From the NCBI RefSeq assembly GCF_016612995.1, contig NZ_JAEOAH010000005.1, positions 186,001 to 250,000 on the forward strand: a DNA stretch of 64,000 nt. The letters are read 5' to 3'. The stretch is from Viridibacillus soli. Its GTDB lineage: Bacteria; Bacillota; Bacilli; Bacillales_A; Planococcaceae. Below are positions 22,023-31,793 of this stretch, piece after piece (within the stretch, counting starts at the first letter, position 1; each line of letters begins with the position of its first letter). Under the pieces are notes generated by a model. That model was given only the letters and a program-made list of their open reading frames with translations, was not told the DNA's origin and did no database searches. The translations under genes and the position numbers were made by a program.

Positions 22023-24791
22023 TTATGCTTCAGGATAGTATTTTTCAACAACATCCGCACAGTGTGCGCATAATGTTGGGTGTGTTTCTTTTTGTCCAAT
22101 TGTTTCAGAAATTGACCAACAACGTTCACATTTTTCACCTGTAGCTTTTTCTACAAGTACTGCTACGTTTTCAACGACTACTGCTTCTGCCGGAGCTTGT
22201 GTAGTAGCGCCGCCTACAACGAATTCAGAAACGATATTCAATTGAGCAAAGTTAATTCCTTGATCTGCAAGTAAAGCCGTAGTTGCTTCATCTGCAAAAA
22301 CAGTTACTTTTGCTTCTAAAGATTTACCAATTGTTTTCGCGTTACGCGCTTCTTCTAATGCTTTTAAGATTGCATTTCGAACCGTAATGATTTGAGCCCA
22401 TTTAGTGCGTAGTGCTTCAAAATCTTCTTGTTCAACAGCTTCTGGCATATCCGTTAGTTGGACACTTACTGCCTCTGTGTTATCTAAATATGACCACATT
22501 TCATCTGTCGTATGAGGGATGATTGGTGTTAATAATTTTAATAATGCTTGTAATGTATCATACATAACCGATTGCATTGCACGACGATTTTTATTATCTT
22601 GACCTTCGATATACACAACGTCTTTTGCAATATCTAAGTAGAATGAGCTTAGCTCAGTTGCTACGAAGTTGTTGATTGTGTGATATACACCTGCAAATTC
22701 ATAGTTATCATAATTCGTACGAACAGCTTTAATGATATCCTGTAATTTCATGTACATATAACGATCCACTTCACGAAGATCTGCATATGCTACGCGATCC
22801 GTTGCAGGATTGAAGTCGCTCACATTACCATGTAGGAATCGTAATGTGTTACGGATTTTACGATACACCTCAGAAACTTGCTTCATAATATCCATCGAAA
22901 TACGAACGTCAGAAGTATAGTCTACTGATGCAACCCATAAGCGAAGAATATCCCCACCATATTGGTTCATTACTTTAATAGGAGCGATGATATTTCCAAT
23001 TGATTTACTCATTTTACGACCTTCGCCATCTAATACGAATCCGTGAGAAAGTAAACCTTTGTACGGCGCATGCCCGTGCACAGCAACACTTGTAATAAGA
23101 GACGAGTTGAACCAGCCACGGTATTGGTCCGAGCCTTCTAAATAAAGATCTGCCGGATAACGTAATTCTGGACGTTCATCAAGTACAGCTTGGTGAGTTG
23201 AACCTGAGTCAAACCAAACATCCATAATGTCAGTTTCTTTTGTGAATTCGCCATTTGGGCTACCTGGATGAGTGAAGCCTGCTGGTAATAAATCTTTCGC
23301 TTCACGTTCGAACCAAACGTTTGAACCGTGTACTTTAAATAATTCAGCAACATGATCAATGATTTCTTCAGTGATGATTGGTTCATCATTTTCAGCATAA
23401 AACACTGGAATTGGAACACCCCATGCACGTTGACGAGAAATACACCAGTCACCGCGGTCACGAATCATATTGAAGAGACGCGTTTCACCCCATGAAGGTG
23501 TAAAGTTTGTATCACGAATTGCTTGCAATAACTCTGTACGGAATGCTTCGATTGATGCAAACCATTGAGCAGTTGCACGATAAATAACTGGTTTTTTCGT
23601 ACGCCAATCATGTGGATAAGAGTGCGTGAAGAATGACAGTTTTAATAATGCGCCTTTTTCTTCTAAAGATTTCGTAATTTCTTTATTTGCATCGTTGTAA
23701 AATAAACCTTCAAAGCCAGGAGCCTCTTCAGTTAAGACACCACGATTGTTAACTGGGCTTAAAATACCGATATCATATTTTTTACCGATGTTAAAGTCAT
23801 CTTCCCCGTGTCCAGGAGCTGTATGAACACAGCCAGTACCAGCGTCTAGTGTCACGTGGTCTCCGCACATAATTAATGCATCGCGGCCATATAAGGGATG
23901 AGATGCGACAACGTATTCTAAATCTTGACCAGCAATTTCGCGGTCGATTTCGTAATTTTCCCATTCTAATGTTTCTGCTACTTTTTCAAGTAAACCTTTA
24001 GCGATGATATATTTTTTGTCTGCCACTTTTACAACAACATATGTGAATTCAGGATTCACAGAAATCCCTAAGTTCGCAGGTATTGTCCACGGAGTTGTAG
24101 TCCAAATGATAAAACTTTCATCTGCATGGACAACATCTTTACCATCTTTTACACAAAATGCAACGTAGATAGATGGTGATTTGATATCTTGATATTCGAT
24201 TTCAGCTTCTGCTAATGCTGATTCGCTTGATGGAGACCAGTAAACTGGTTTTAAGCCTTTATAAATATAGCCTTTTTTCGCCATTTCACCGAACACTTTA
24301 ATTTGACGTGCTTCAAATTTAGGTTGCAATGTGATATATGGGTTATCCCAGTCACCACGAACACCGATACGTTTGAATTGAGTGCGCTGACGATCAACTT
24401 GTTCATAAGCATACTCTTCACAAAGTTTGCGGAATTCCGCAGTAGTCATTTCCTTACGTTTTACACCTTTATTTGTTAATGCTTGCTCGATTGGTAGACC
24501 ATGTGTATCCCAGCCAGGTACATAAGGAGCGAAGTAACCAGTCATTGAACGATGTCGGTTCACCATATCTTTTAATACTTTGTTTAATGCATGACCCATG
24601 TGAAGGTCACCGTTTGCATATGGGGGACCATCATGTAAGATGAATGCCGGGCGATCTTTTGTACGCTCAAGCACCATTGCGTTGATGTCCATCTCTTCCC
24701 ATTTCTCTTGTATTTTTGGTTCATTAGCCGGTAAGTTTCCGCGCATAGGGAAATCTGTTTTTGGCATTAATAACGTATCTTTGTATTCCAT
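22023..24791 (-). CDS. ileS: Isoleucyl-tRNA synthetase
   Basis: IleS charges tRNA-Ile. The 922-residue product starts [20 protein letters not shown] and has the class I HIGH motif in [12 protein letters not shown] (about residues 57-68), KMSKS in [10 protein letters not shown] and a C-terminal zinc site with CERCWS and CAHC. The frame is open 48 bp further upstream, but that part lies in the T-box terminator. The ATG at 24791 follows GAGGAGG. The length matches the B. subtilis enzyme. It is controlled by the T-box leader. Confidence 0.97.
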   Translation of the reverse strand: MEYKDTLLMPKTDFPMRGNLPANEPKIQEKWEEMDINAMVLERTKDRPAFILHDGPPYANGDLHMGHALNKVLKDMVNRHRSMTGYFAPYVPGWDTHGLPIEQALTNKGVKRKEMTTAEFRKLCEEYAYEQVDRQRTQFKRIGVRGDWDNPYITLQPKFEARQIKVFGEMAKKGYIYKGLKPVYWSPSSESALAEAEIEYQDIKSPSIYVAFCVKDGKDVVHADESFIIWTTTPWTIPANLGISVNPEFTYVVVKVADKKYIIAKGLLEKVAETLEWENYEIDREIAGQDLEYVVASHPLYGRDALIMCGDHVTLDAGTGCVHTAPGHGEDDFNIGKKYDIGILSPVNNRGVLTEEAPGFEGLFYNDANKEITKSLEEKGALLKLSFFTHSYPHDWRTKKPVIYRATAQWFASIEAFRTELLQAIRDTNFTPSWGETRLFNMIRDRGDWCISRQRAWGVPIPVFYAENDEPIITEEIIDHVAELFKVHGSNVWFEREAKDLLPAGFTHPGSPNGEFTKETDIMDVWFDSGSTHQAVLDERPELRYPADLYLEGSDQYRGWFNSSLITSVAVHGHAPYKGLLSHGFVLDGEGRKMSKSIGNIIAPIKVMNQYGGDILRLWVASVDYTSDVRISMDIMKQVSEVYRKIRNTLRFLHGNVSDFNPATDRVAYADLREVDRYMYMKLQDIIKAVRTNYDNYEFAGVYHTINNFVATELSSFYLDIAKDVVYIEGQDNKNRRAMQSVMYDTLQALLKLLTPIIPHTTDEMWSYLDNTEAVSVQLTDMPEAVEQEDFEALRTKWAQIITVRNAILKALEEARNAKTIGKSLEAKVTVFADEATTALLADQGINFAQLNIVSEFVVGGATTQAPAEAVVVENVAVLVEKATGEKCERCWSISETIGQKETHPTLCAHCADVVEKYYPEA

Positions 24792-24822
24792 AAAAAATTC
24801 CTCCTCTTTTTTTAGCAAATAA

Positions 24823-25075
24823 AAAACTCCCCATCCCAAAAAAGGGACGAGGAGGAGTTATCTCGCGGTACCACCCTAATTGCGTACATAAATAAAACAT
24901 ACGCCTCTTAGACACCGTAACGTGGTGTGAGCCGAGATTACTTACTGTTTTTTTCAGTAATCTAGTTCCAGAGTGATTTTCTTTCTTGAGTGTTAGTCCG
25001 AGCTTTCACCATCCTCAGATCGCTTTTACGTCACTCAAAAAGTACTGTCTCCATCATAACTTTTTCTTTGATATG
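24823..25075 (-). promoter_or_regulatory. Isoleucine T-box riboswitch leader
   Basis: On the minus strand the leader contains the T-box sequence AGGGTGGTACCGCGA (24863-24877), which pairs with the uncharged tRNA acceptor end. It is followed by a terminator stem (CTCCTCGTCCC with GGGATGGGGAG) and T residues at 24823-24859. In the stem I region a candidate specifier ATC is followed by A and CTC near 24975, an isoleucine codon. Uncharged tRNA-Ile would favour antitermination and raise IleS synthesis. Confidence 0.92.
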
Positions 25076-25080
25076 TTGAC

Positions 25081-25109
25081 ATTATAGAAAACTGAAGGCA
25101 TTCAGTCAA
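25081..25109 (-). promoter_or_regulatory. SigA-type promoter of the ileS leader
   Basis: TTGACT and TATAAT are separated by exactly 17 bp on the minus strand, immediately after the divIVA stop codon. This fits separate transcription of ileS from the T-box leader. Confidence 0.8.
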
Positions 25110-25116
25110 GTATCGA

Positions 25117-25626
25117 TTACTCTTCTGGCGTATCTAGACGTTCTAATTCTGAAGAGTCTATTTCATATTCCATTAAATGGTCCCAATCATCTGATTCAAT
25201 TAAATCTAATTGAGCTTCTACAATCATTTTGAAACGATTACGGAATACTTTTGATTGTTTTTTCAACTCTTCAATCTCTAACGCAATACGACGTGCTTTT
25301 GAGAGTGCCTCATTCACGATACGATCCGCATTCTTTTCAGCTTCTTTAACGATTAACTTTGCTTCCTTCGTAGAATTACGTCGTACTTCCTCAGCAGCCT
25401 CTTGTGCAATGACAATTGATTTTTGAAGTGTTGATTCGATGGCATTATAGTGCCCAATTTGTTCTTTTGAAGTGAGTAATTTACTTTCAAGTTCTTTTTT
25501 CTCTTTCAAAGTAATTTCATAGTCTTTAATGATTTGCGTTAAAAACTCATTCACTTCATCTTCATTGTAACCTCTAAAACCACGAGTAAACTCTTTATTA
25601 TGTATGTCAACAGGCGATAATGGCAT
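25117..25626 (-). CDS. divIVA: Cell-division initiation protein DivIVA
   Basis: DivIVA gathers at negatively curved membrane at division sites and poles and recruits division-site and sporulation proteins. The 169-residue product begins MPLSPVDIHNKEFTRGFRGYNEDEVNEFL, the conserved lipid-binding head, followed by long coiled-coil heptads rich in Glu, Lys and Leu to about residue 150. The ATG at 25626 matches the family start; one three codons earlier is less likely. Confidence 0.95.
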   Translation of the reverse strand: MPLSPVDIHNKEFTRGFRGYNEDEVNEFLTQIIKDYEITLKEKKELESKLLTSKEQIGHYNAIESTLQKSIVIAQEAAEEVRRNSTKEAKLIVKEAEKNADRIVNEALSKARRIALEIEELKKQSKVFRNRFKMIVEAQLDLIESDDWDHLMEYEIDSSELERLDTPEE

Positions 25627-25724
25627 TATCAACACGCTCCCTTATAGCATAATATATATTGTAAACTATTATACCGTGCATCAATGGGAAGTACATCCTA
25701 AAACTAACAAATTTATCGAAAATA

Positions 25725-26513
25725 TTAAGATTTCCTTTCCATTCGACCGATATTTATACGAATTTTATCTTTTTTTGTCCGCCCTTCAATGGATTTCATC
25801 ATAAATCTACCAAAGTTTCGAATAGATAATAAATCAAGTTCATGCAATTCAAAGGCTGTATTTTCTCGTACGGTGAAATTAACTTTCACTTTGCCACTTG
25901 CAATTAGGGCAGCTGACTTTTGACGTGAAATATTAAACACGGATGCAATGACTGTATCTAAACGCAGTGAGCTTACTGTCATCATTTCGTCAGTCCAAAT
26001 TTCTTCAGTTGGGAATAATATTTCAGTTGGCTTTAGCAATTCTACATGAACCTTTACCTTACCAATAGAAGTGAGATTGGCCCGTACATAATCCTCTACT
26101 TCGGCTGCTACTGCAAATTGCACTGATGACTCAGCTATTCTGATATCCCCGAATTTCCCTCTACCTAAACCAAGCGATAATAATGCCCCTAAAACATCTG
26201 GGTGTTCTAGTTGAACAAATTTAGATGGATAACGTAAATGAAAAACCGTAATTTGATAATCCTCTTCTTCAGGTTCGAAATAGGAAGGGTATAGCAGAAC
26301 ACGCTGGCGCTCAGCTTGTTCAAATACACCGAAATCCGACATTGCGATATCACCTTGTTGTCCAATAAGTGAATGCACGATAAATTGTTGGCGTGGATCG
26401 AGGAAATCGGTTAACTTCGGTGCATAACGATCTTCTACTTCTACACGCCATCCGCTAACTTGTTCGATAAATTCTCGCTCTTCTGGACGAAAATGTTGGA
26501 ATACCTGCTCCAT
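25725..26513 (-). CDS. ylmH: YlmH-type S4-domain RNA-binding protein
   Basis: YlmH homologues bind 50S-peptidyl-tRNA complexes and have been linked to ribosome quality control in B. subtilis. The 262-residue protein has an N-terminal domain and a C-terminal S4 domain (LDTVIASVFNISRQKSAALI, GKVKVNF) at about residues 178-250. The ATG at 26513 follows GGGAGGG. The frame extends upstream over a terminator hairpin and that part is not coding. RqcH is in the same window but in a separate unit. Confidence 0.88.
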   Translation of the reverse strand: MEQVFQHFRPEEREFIEQVSGWRVEVEDRYAPKLTDFLDPRQQFIVHSLIGQQGDIAMSDFGVFEQAERQRVLLYPSYFEPEEEDYQITVFHLRYPSKFVQLEHPDVLGALLSLGLGRGKFGDIRIAESSVQFAVAAEVEDYVRANLTSIGKVKVHVELLKPTEILFPTEEIWTDEMMTVSSLRLDTVIASVFNISRQKSAALIASGKVKVNFTVRENTAFELHELDLLSIRNFGRFMMKSIEGRTKKDKIRINIGRMERKS

Positions 26514-26533
26514 TATAAACCCTCCCTTCTTGA

Positions 26534-26563
26534 CAAAAAAACCCCACATTCACAATTGTGGGG
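26534..26563 (-). terminator. Terminator between ylmG and ylmH
   Basis: On the minus strand a 7-bp CCCCACA/TGTGGGG stem is followed by seven T residues. It lies between ylmG and ylmH, with the ylmH ribosome site starting about 10 bp beyond it. It should end part of the sepF-ylmG transcript and reduce ylmH expression, or act as an attenuator. Confidence 0.75.
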
Positions 26564-26585
26564 AATAATAATTTAATATTTTAAA

Positions 26586-26852
26586 TCAATATAGAAATGC
26601 ACCCACTATATTTCGCAGCCCCTGTTGAGCTAAATTCAATGCAAATAATGCAACGATTGGTGAAATATCAATCATGCCTAGTGGTGGGATAAAGCGTCTA
26701 AACAAATCTAAATATGGATTACAAATTTTACCTAATAATTGTCCGAATTTAGATTCGTATGCTGCAGGTATCCACGACATCAAAATGTAAATAATAAGGG
26801 CAATTGAATAAAGCCAAAATAAATCAAAAATCAGATTAACTAGTGTATGCAT
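26586..26852 (-). CDS. ylmG: YggT family membrane protein
   Basis: The 88-residue protein has two hydrophobic segments and the YggT signature: SWIPAAYESKFG in the first half, then ICNPYLDLFRRFIPPLGMIDISPI. Family members sit beside division genes and are thought to affect membrane or nucleoid organisation; the precise role is not established. It lies 25 bp after sepF. Confidence 0.9.
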   Translation of the reverse strand: MHTLVNLIFDLFWLYSIALIIYILMSWIPAAYESKFGQLLGKICNPYLDLFRRFIPPLGMIDISPIVALFALNLAQQGLRNIVGAFLY

Positions 26853-26877
26853 AAATTATTAAACTCCTCAGTTTTTA

Positions 26878-27381
26878 TCAGTCCTCATAGTAATATTCAG
26901 AAATATTACCATCGACCTCTACATTATCGGGTGTGCATAAAAAAATATCGGTGCCAATACGTTTAATATCTCCACCAAGTGCACATATTGTACCGCTCAT
27001 AAAGTCGATAATACGAATGCCTTGTTCCTTATCAATACGTTGTAAGTTTACAACAACAGCTCGTTTGCTTTTTAAATGTTCTGCAATATCTTGTGCTTCT
27101 GCATAAACGCGTGGTTCAGCCAAGACAACCTTTGAAGACTTTTGTGTAATGCTTACTAGATTAGGTGTATTCGTATGCTCAGTTGCCACATTGCGTCGCT
27201 CCTTGTTGCTTACTTTTTTAACTGTTGGTTGACTTACAGCAGCTTGTTGGACAGGTTGTGACACTACTCTTTGTTGACGTTGCTGTTGCTGTTGCTCTTG
27301 TTTTTGCTGTGACTGCTCGTAGTAGTCTTCGTCATCTTCTTCTAGTAAAAAAAAGTTCTTAATTTTATCCTTCATACTCAT
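26878..27381 (-). CDS. sepF: Cell-division protein SepF
   Basis: SepF links FtsZ filaments to the membrane and organises them into rings. The 167-residue product has the amphipathic N-terminal helix ([19 protein letters not shown]), a Gln-rich linker at about residues 23-60 and the C-terminal SepF fold ([44 protein letters not shown]). The start overlaps the yggS stop (TAATG). The linker is unusually rich in glutamine, which in the DNA is a CAG/CAA run. Confidence 0.95.
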   Translation of the reverse strand: MSMKDKIKNFFLLEEDDEDYYEQSQQKQEQQQQQRQQRVVSQPVQQAAVSQPTVKKVSNKERRNVATEHTNTPNLVSITQKSSKVVLAEPRVYAEAQDIAEHLKSKRAVVVNLQRIDKEQGIRIIDFMSGTICALGGDIKRIGTDIFLCTPDNVEVDGNISEYYYED

Positions 27382-28070
27382 TAAGAATCCCTTCTTTCGT
27401 TGCCAACTAGAGCCGTACCAATTCGAACATACGTCGCACCCTCTTCGACAGCGATTTCATAGTCATTTGACATTCCCATCGATAAATCGTGACATGGTGC
27501 ATGAGCATATCCGTTATTTTCGACTTCTAATTGTAGGTTTTTTAAGTTTCTAAAAACGTCGCGAACTACTTCTTGGTTTTCCGTATTAGGGGCCATAGTC
27601 ATCAAGCCTACTACGCGAATATGCGAATACTGCACCAATTGTTCGATAAACGGTATGACTTCTTGTGGCAGTACACCATGCTTTGATTCTTCACCTGAAA
27701 CATTTACTTGTACAAAACAATTCACAATATGAGATGCTCTTTTTTCAATTTCTTCCGCTAAGCTAATACGGTCTAAAGAATGTAAATAATCAATTTCATT
27801 AATAACTTGTTTTACTTTGCGTGTTTGCATAGATCCAATATAATGCCACGTTGCACGCTCTGTAATTGTTGCTCTTTTTTCTAGCAAGCTTTCCGGTCGA
27901 TTTTCACCTAATTGGACTAATCCTGCATCAAGTGCTTCAATAGCGCGTTCAGTAGACACTTGCTTTGTAACTGCAATGATTGATACATCTTCTACTTGTC
28001 TACCTACCCTAGTTGCTACTTTTTTAATCTTTTGTTGGATTTCTTGTAAGTTATTTATAATTAACGTCAT
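27381..28070 (-). CDS. ylmE: YggS family pyridoxal phosphate homeostasis protein
   Basis: The 229-residue protein belongs to the YggS/PLPBP family, which binds pyridoxal 5'-phosphate and keeps free PLP in balance. The PLP-lysine motif [11 protein letters not shown] is near residue 35, with [22 protein letters not shown] and the phosphate-binding [26 protein letters not shown] near the end. B. subtilis has ylmD (pgeF) directly upstream; here the 80 bp before this gene hold no gene. Confidence 0.93.
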   Translation of the reverse strand: MTLIINNLQEIQQKIKKVATRVGRQVEDVSIIAVTKQVSTERAIEALDAGLVQLGENRPESLLEKRATITERATWHYIGSMQTRKVKQVINEIDYLHSLDRISLAEEIEKRASHIVNCFVQVNVSGEESKHGVLPQEVIPFIEQLVQYSHIRVVGLMTMAPNTENQEVVRDVFRNLKNLQLEVENNGYAHAPCHDLSMGMSNDYEIAVEEGATYVRIGTALVGNERRDS

Positions 28071-28150
28071 TTTTTTCCCATCTTTTCAAAGATACTTGTT
28101 ATCTTATTGTACCAAGCCATGCATGATTTATCAATGAATTGCCCTATATT

Positions 28151-28387
28151 TCACTGATTCGCTTTTACTAATATGACATCCTTTCCGATTACGAGGATAT
28201 CTTCTATTCGAATGTTCAGCGCATCCTTATCATTTTGAGAAAATTGAAAGAAACGCTTTGGCTCGGATACGACAAATGCTTTGATGAAGCCCGTTTCTTC
28301 CGACAATACTGCGTCTAAGACAAATCCTAAAAAACGTCCATTACCTGCTTCAATAATTTCTTTTCTTTGGATATCAGAAAATCTCAT
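28151..28387 (-). CDS. ylmC: YlmC/YmxH family sporulation-associated PRC-barrel protein
   Basis: This 78-residue protein has a PRC-barrel-like fold (MRFSDIQRKEIIEAGNGRFLGFVLDAVL, IRIEDILVIGKDVILVK). It is the small gene usually found right after sigG in Bacillales. Its function is not established; the fold and location suggest a role linked to sporulation or division. The start follows AGGAGGG. Confidence 0.85.
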   Translation of the reverse strand: MRFSDIQRKEIIEAGNGRFLGFVLDAVLSEETGFIKAFVVSEPKRFFQFSQNDKDALNIRIEDILVIGKDVILVKANQ

Positions 28388-28425
28388 CTACATCCCTCCT
28401 AACTCATTCTATGAAGGGAAATAGC

Positions 28426-28463
28426 AAAAAACGCATCAACCTGTAAGAGTTTGATACGTCTTT
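28426..28463 (-). terminator. sigG terminator
   Basis: On the minus strand an imperfect stem (ACGTATCAAAC with GTTGATGCGT) is followed by six T residues, 10 bp past the sigG stop. It separates sigG from ylmC. Confidence 0.75.
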
Positions 28464-28473
28464 ACTATTGTTA

Positions 28474-29259
28474 TTAATTATCCGTTTGAGACATTTGTTT
28501 TTGAATCATTTTGATTGCGCTTTTTTCCAGCCTTGAAATTTGTGCTTGTGAAATACCTAATTCCTTTGCAATTTCAGTCTGGGTTTCACCATAATAAAAG
28601 CGTTTCGCTAAAATCTTTTGCTGACGTTCATCTAACTTCATGACATTTTCTTTCATCGACACATACGTCAACCAACGTTCCTCAGAAACTGCATTGTCTT
28701 TCAATTGATCCATCATATAAACTGGATCACCACCATCCGAGTAAATCGGTTCATGTAAGGACATTGGTTCTTGAATAGCATCTAAGGCAAATAATATATC
28801 CTCTTGAGGCAATCCAGTCATACGCGCTAAATCAGATAGTGTTGGCTCGCGTAGCTGCTCGTTGATAAACTGCTCTTTTGCCTGCATCGCCTTATAGGCA
28901 ATATCACGCAAAGAGCGAGCCACGCGCAGTGGGTGATGATCCCGCAAATGCCTACGAATCTCACCAATGATCATCGGCACTGCATAAGTGGAAAATCTCA
29001 CATTATGAGACAAATCAAAATGGTCAATTGACTTCAATAAGCCGATGCAACCAACTTGAAACAGATCATCTGCCTGTTCACCACGATATGCAAAACGCCC
29101 TACAATACTGAGTACTAAACGAAGATTTCCCATAACAAGCTGATCTCTTACTTCCTCTTGGCCACTCTGCAATTGGATAAATAACTTACGCATTTCCTCA
29201 TGCTTTAATACAGGTAACTTCGCAGTATCTACACCGCATAAATCCACTTTTGTTCGCAT
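28474..29259 (-). CDS. sigG: Forespore sigma factor SigG
   Basis: SigG directs late forespore transcription. The 261-residue product starts MRTKVDLCGVDTAKLPVL, the conserved N-terminus bound by SpoIIAB and Gin. Region 2 has DLFQVGCIGLLKSIDHFD and the C-terminal helix-turn-helix has TQTEIAKELGISQAQISRLEK. The ATG at 29259 is 8 bp from GGAGG; the ATG two codons earlier is too close to it. It lies just after sigE. Confidence 0.95.
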   Translation of the reverse strand: MRTKVDLCGVDTAKLPVLKHEEMRKLFIQLQSGQEEVRDQLVMGNLRLVLSIVGRFAYRGEQADDLFQVGCIGLLKSIDHFDLSHNVRFSTYAVPMIIGEIRRHLRDHHPLRVARSLRDIAYKAMQAKEQFINEQLREPTLSDLARMTGLPQEDILFALDAIQEPMSLHEPIYSDGGDPVYMMDQLKDNAVSEERWLTYVSMKENVMKLDERQQKILAKRFYYGETQTEIAKELGISQAQISRLEKSAIKMIQKQMSQTDN

Positions 29260-29299
29260 AGTCATTTCCTCCGGACGCTTCTTTCTTTGTTGTAAGTTC

Positions 29300-29327
29300 A
29301 GTTTGTCCGATAAGTGTCAGAATATGC
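29300..29327 (-). promoter_or_regulatory. SigF/SigG-type promoter of sigG
   Basis: On the minus strand GCATA (-35) and GGACAAACT (-10) are separated by 14 bp in the sigE-sigG gap. This closely fits the SigF/SigG consensus (GywTA and GgnrAnAnT) and the known forespore control of sigG. Read-through from the sigE promoter is also likely. Confidence 0.7.
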
Positions 29328-29353
29328 GGTGGAAAAATGACCAATTTCAACCA

Positions 29354-30061
29354 TCACACAGTTGGTTGATTTAAATTTTCACGTAACTCATGAATAATTT
29401 TCTTTTCTAAACGAGAAATATAAGATTGAGAAATACCAAGATGATCTGCTACTTCCTTTTGTGTCATCTCTTCTCTGCCATTTAAGCCAAAACGACATTC
29501 CATAATATAACGCTCACGTTCATCCAATATATGAATGGCCTGAAACATGTGTTGGCGCTCAATTTTTTTTTCAACATTATCCGTAATAATATGCTCGTCT
29601 GTCCCTAAAATATCCGATAATAATAATTCATTACCGTCCGCATCCGAATTAAGCGGTTCATCTAGAGATACTTCACCTTTTGTTCGACTTGTTTTTCGCA
29701 AATGCATGAGAATTTCATTTTCAATACATCTAGAAGCGTACGTAGCGAGTTTTATATTCTTTTCCGTATTGAATGTTTCAATCGCTTTAATTAGGCCTAT
29801 TGAGCCTATACTGATTAAATCTTCAATTGGCGTATTTGAATTATCAAAACGCCTTGCGATATAAACGACTAAACGTAAATTACGCTCGATTAATGTATCT
29901 CTAGCACTCATATCCCCTTGCATAAACGCTGCAATAACTTCCTTCTCCTCCTCTTTTTTCAATGGCACAGGCAGCGATTCATGACTTCCTATATAAAAAG
30001 TCCCTTTCGTTCTCCAAGTAATTAATTTCTGTCTTATCCAATGCCAAAATTTTTTAATCAT
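29354..30061 (-). CDS. sigE: Mother-cell sigma factor precursor pro-SigE
   Basis: SigE is made as an inactive precursor and activated by SpoIIGA in the mother cell. The 235-residue protein starts [13 protein letters not shown], an amphipathic basic pro-sequence. It is followed by [13 protein letters not shown], which matches the B. subtilis YYIG cleavage region, then the sigma-70 regions ([38 protein letters not shown]). The ATG at 30061 follows GGAAGGAG and lies 20 bp past spoIIGA. Confidence 0.95.
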   Translation of the reverse strand: MIKKFWHWIRQKLITWRTKGTFYIGSHESLPVPLKKEEEKEVIAAFMQGDMSARDTLIERNLRLVVYIARRFDNSNTPIEDLISIGSIGLIKAIETFNTEKNIKLATYASRCIENEILMHLRKTSRTKGEVSLDEPLNSDADGNELLLSDILGTDEHIITDNVEKKIERQHMFQAIHILDERERYIMECRFGLNGREEMTQKEVADHLGISQSYISRLEKKIIHELRENLNQPTV

Positions 30062-30080
30062 GTAAAAACTCCTTCCATCA

Positions 30081-30911
30081 TTATTGACAAAGTGTTGAAA
30101 CATGTAAAATCACATCTACCTGTTGCGGAAAATGGTTCGCTTCCATTGTTAGCACGAAAAAACCTGGCGCGATAAAAAACCCATCTGCCCCGTGTACCTC
30201 CCACTGATCGTAGCGGAAAGCGATGCCATAAACTGTCTTCTCCTGCACCGTAGCAAATCGAATAACCGTCAGCTTACTTTGCAACTCTTTCGGGAACATT
30301 GTTAATTTGTAAGGATTAGATGCCTGCCAGCTAAGTAATGCGTTTTTAAGTGCGTCATCGATACGAGCTTCCATTGCATGCCAAGCTATGAAATGGACCG
30401 CCCTGCCAGTTAATGGCTCAATACAACTATTACCTGTATCGATAAAGCCGCTTAACTGCCAGCTGTTCCCCTGAAACGTCATTGTCGTTTCAAGTACGAG
30501 ACCGCGCTCAAGCGATTGCTGTTTACTAACAGTCCATCTATTTTGCAACAGAACAAGCCCTGCAACGGCAATAACACTACTCGTTGATGCAAAATATACA
30601 GTTGGCATATAAGAAAATAGTGGTTCCAGTGCAGTTAATAAGCCTCCTGCAAATAATGCTGCCACAATGCAAACAACAGCACTTCTGAACCATTTCATAA
30701 AACGAAAGCCAAATGCACTAATCGTCATCACGACAAAAGCCAAAACCATAGGCAAAATAGATTGTCCTATAAAGACTACGATGCATGCACCTATTAGCGC
30801 GCTTATCAATAATCTTTTCCTCGATACTTGCAATGTACCTATATTGTTCGTAAAGGATAAGATAATGTAATTGAAAATTGTATTGAGCGCTAATATAACT
30901 TCTCCGTACAT
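30081..30911 (-). CDS. spoIIGA: Sigma-E processing peptidase SpoIIGA
   Basis: SpoIIGA is the septum-bound aspartic protease that removes the SigE pro-sequence after a signal from the forespore (SpoIIR). The 276-residue protein has about five N-terminal transmembrane segments (residues 1-120) and a cytoplasmic protease domain with the catalytic motif GFIDTGNSC. It is shorter than the B. subtilis protein (309 residues) but complete in plan. In B. subtilis ftsZ lies close upstream; here about 10.5 kb of accessory DNA intervenes. Confidence 0.93.
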   Translation of the reverse strand: MYGEVILALNTIFNYIILSFTNNIGTLQVSRKRLLISALIGACIVVFIGQSILPMVLAFVVMTISAFGFRFMKWFRSAVVCIVAALFAGGLLTALEPLFSYMPTVYFASTSSVIAVAGLVLLQNRWTVSKQQSLERGLVLETTMTFQGNSWQLSGFIDTGNSCIEPLTGRAVHFIAWHAMEARIDDALKNALLSWQASNPYKLTMFPKELQSKLTVIRFATVQEKTVYGIAFRYDQWEVHGADGFFIAPGFFVLTMEANHFPQQVDVILHVSTLCQ

Positions 30912-30937
30912 GACACCGCCTCCCTACTGAAAGATTA

Positions 30938-31000
30938 ACATCCACCCTCTTAAAAAAATGTCAAACCGTGAAGTGCTTTTGTAAAAAAATTGCGACAGAA
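30938..31000 (-). promoter_or_regulatory. Candidate spoIIG promoter with possible Spo0A box
   Basis: A TTGACA (30959-30964) lies upstream of spoIIGA on the minus strand with weak -10-like matches at about 20-22 bp. The B. subtilis spoIIG promoter also has a long spacer. TGTCGCA at 30992-30998 differs by one base from the Spo0A box TGTCGAA. Both sit where the known promoter lies. This is suggestive only. Confidence 0.4.
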
Positions 31001-31324
31001 AAAAGCGTATACTGACATTTTTGGCATAGAATAAATGCGCAGGGGCCTTTTCACATCCGATAACACTTGAACCCCTAAGGTGGCCGCACTTTGACTTCGT
31101 AGGCAAATTCGAAGCAGCCAATCAATTGCACTAATTTTATAATTTATAGAACGCATTTCGCGTTACATATCAACTATTCATTATTTTATCTGCATGTCAA
31201 ATAAAACTGTAATGGCGCTAATAACATTTAACCTATATTTTCTTCTATACCTTGGATTTTTACGCTTTAAATTACATTGTTTGTTATTAATTTTAATGGT
31301 GATAAAAATGCCAACGATTTCCAA
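31001..31324. other. Non-coding stretch at the island edge
   Basis: This stretch holds only short frames without ribosome sites. A GC-richer part at 31035-31125 stands out from the AT-rich surroundings but I cannot identify it. Beyond the spoIIG promoter candidates and the AT repeat, nothing else is recognised. Confidence 0.5.
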
Positions 31325-31350
31325 ATATATATATATATATATATATATAT
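31325..31350. repeat. AT dinucleotide run
   Basis: Thirteen uninterrupted AT units lie in the intergenic region at the spoIIGA end of the accessory island, 33 bp from the 23S rRNA-like fragment. Such runs are prone to slippage. Confidence 0.9.
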
Positions 31351-31382
31351 CCATTACCCATAGTTACCTAGCAATGCCTTTG

Positions 31383-31530
31383 TAACACAAGAGGGGTGTT
31401 CATCCTGGTCCTTAACCGAGCTCGCGCACCGCTTATCCCAACCCTTGGAACCCCCAACTACAGCCCCCAGGATGCGAGGAGCCGACATCGAGATGCCAAA
31501 CCTCCACGACATGAGGACTCTTGAAGGAGG
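31383..31530 (-). rRNA. Collapsed fragment of 23S rRNA (domain V/VI), not a functional gene
   Basis: Read on the minus strand, this 148-bp stretch follows 23S rRNA from the peptidyl-transferase region: CAAGAGTCC, then GGAGGTTTGGCA, CTCGATGTCGGCTC, CGCATCCTGGGG, GCTGTAGT, CCAAGGGTTGGG and GCGCGAGCT. It then jumps to GGACCAGGATGAACAC, which resembles the 3' side of the sarcin-ricin loop. Relative to intact 23S rRNA, the A-loop stem and helices 93-95 are missing and several stem pairs are not compensated. It is therefore best read as a decayed or recombined rRNA piece. A structured RNA derived from rRNA is an alternative. The GC content is well above the surroundings. An open frame across it is not a gene. 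Confidence 0.8.
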
Positions 31531-31549
31531 TATGCAAGTAAAAGAAAGA

Positions 31550-31593
31550 ATACAAAATAAAAAGGATGACTTTGGCAACAAAGCAAAGTCATC
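31550..31593 (-). terminator. Terminator after the beta-helix gene
   Basis: A perfect 10-bp stem GATGACTTTG/CAAAGTCATC (31565-31593, 9-nt loop) is followed on the minus strand by CCTTTTTATTTTG. It lies about 200 bp past the beta-helix stop codon and marks the end of the minus-strand island transcript. The 200 bp between are AT-rich and show no gene. Confidence 0.7.
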
Positions 31594-31793
31594 TAATATA
31601 GTCTGGCCTATTTAACCTACTTGGATCTACTTGTTTAAAGGGCGCTACTTATACTAGGAATACTCCAGAATATAATACAGCTATGTTTTTATACAATCAT
31701 TATAATTATTTTAAATGAAAATTAGAGAAACAAATCCTTTTTATAGGAATTTAGTTGAAGTTTTATTTTAGTTGTTGATTTTTAATCTCTTTT

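Noticed and set aside
31035-31125. Possible second rRNA-like fragment (CCTAAGGTGGC, GAAGCAGCCA words resembling 23S rRNA)
   Set aside because: Only short words match, in an inconsistent order and on the opposite strand to the clear fragment; likely chance.
30924-31156. Overlapping minus-strand frames upstream of spoIIGA
   Set aside because: They contain the spoIIG promoter region, have no ribosome sites and no family-like sequence.
31354-31581. A 75-codon open frame on the minus strand
   Set aside because: It runs through the 23S rRNA-like fragment, has no ribosome site, and its protein shows no domain; it is an artefact of the GC-richer rRNA sequence.
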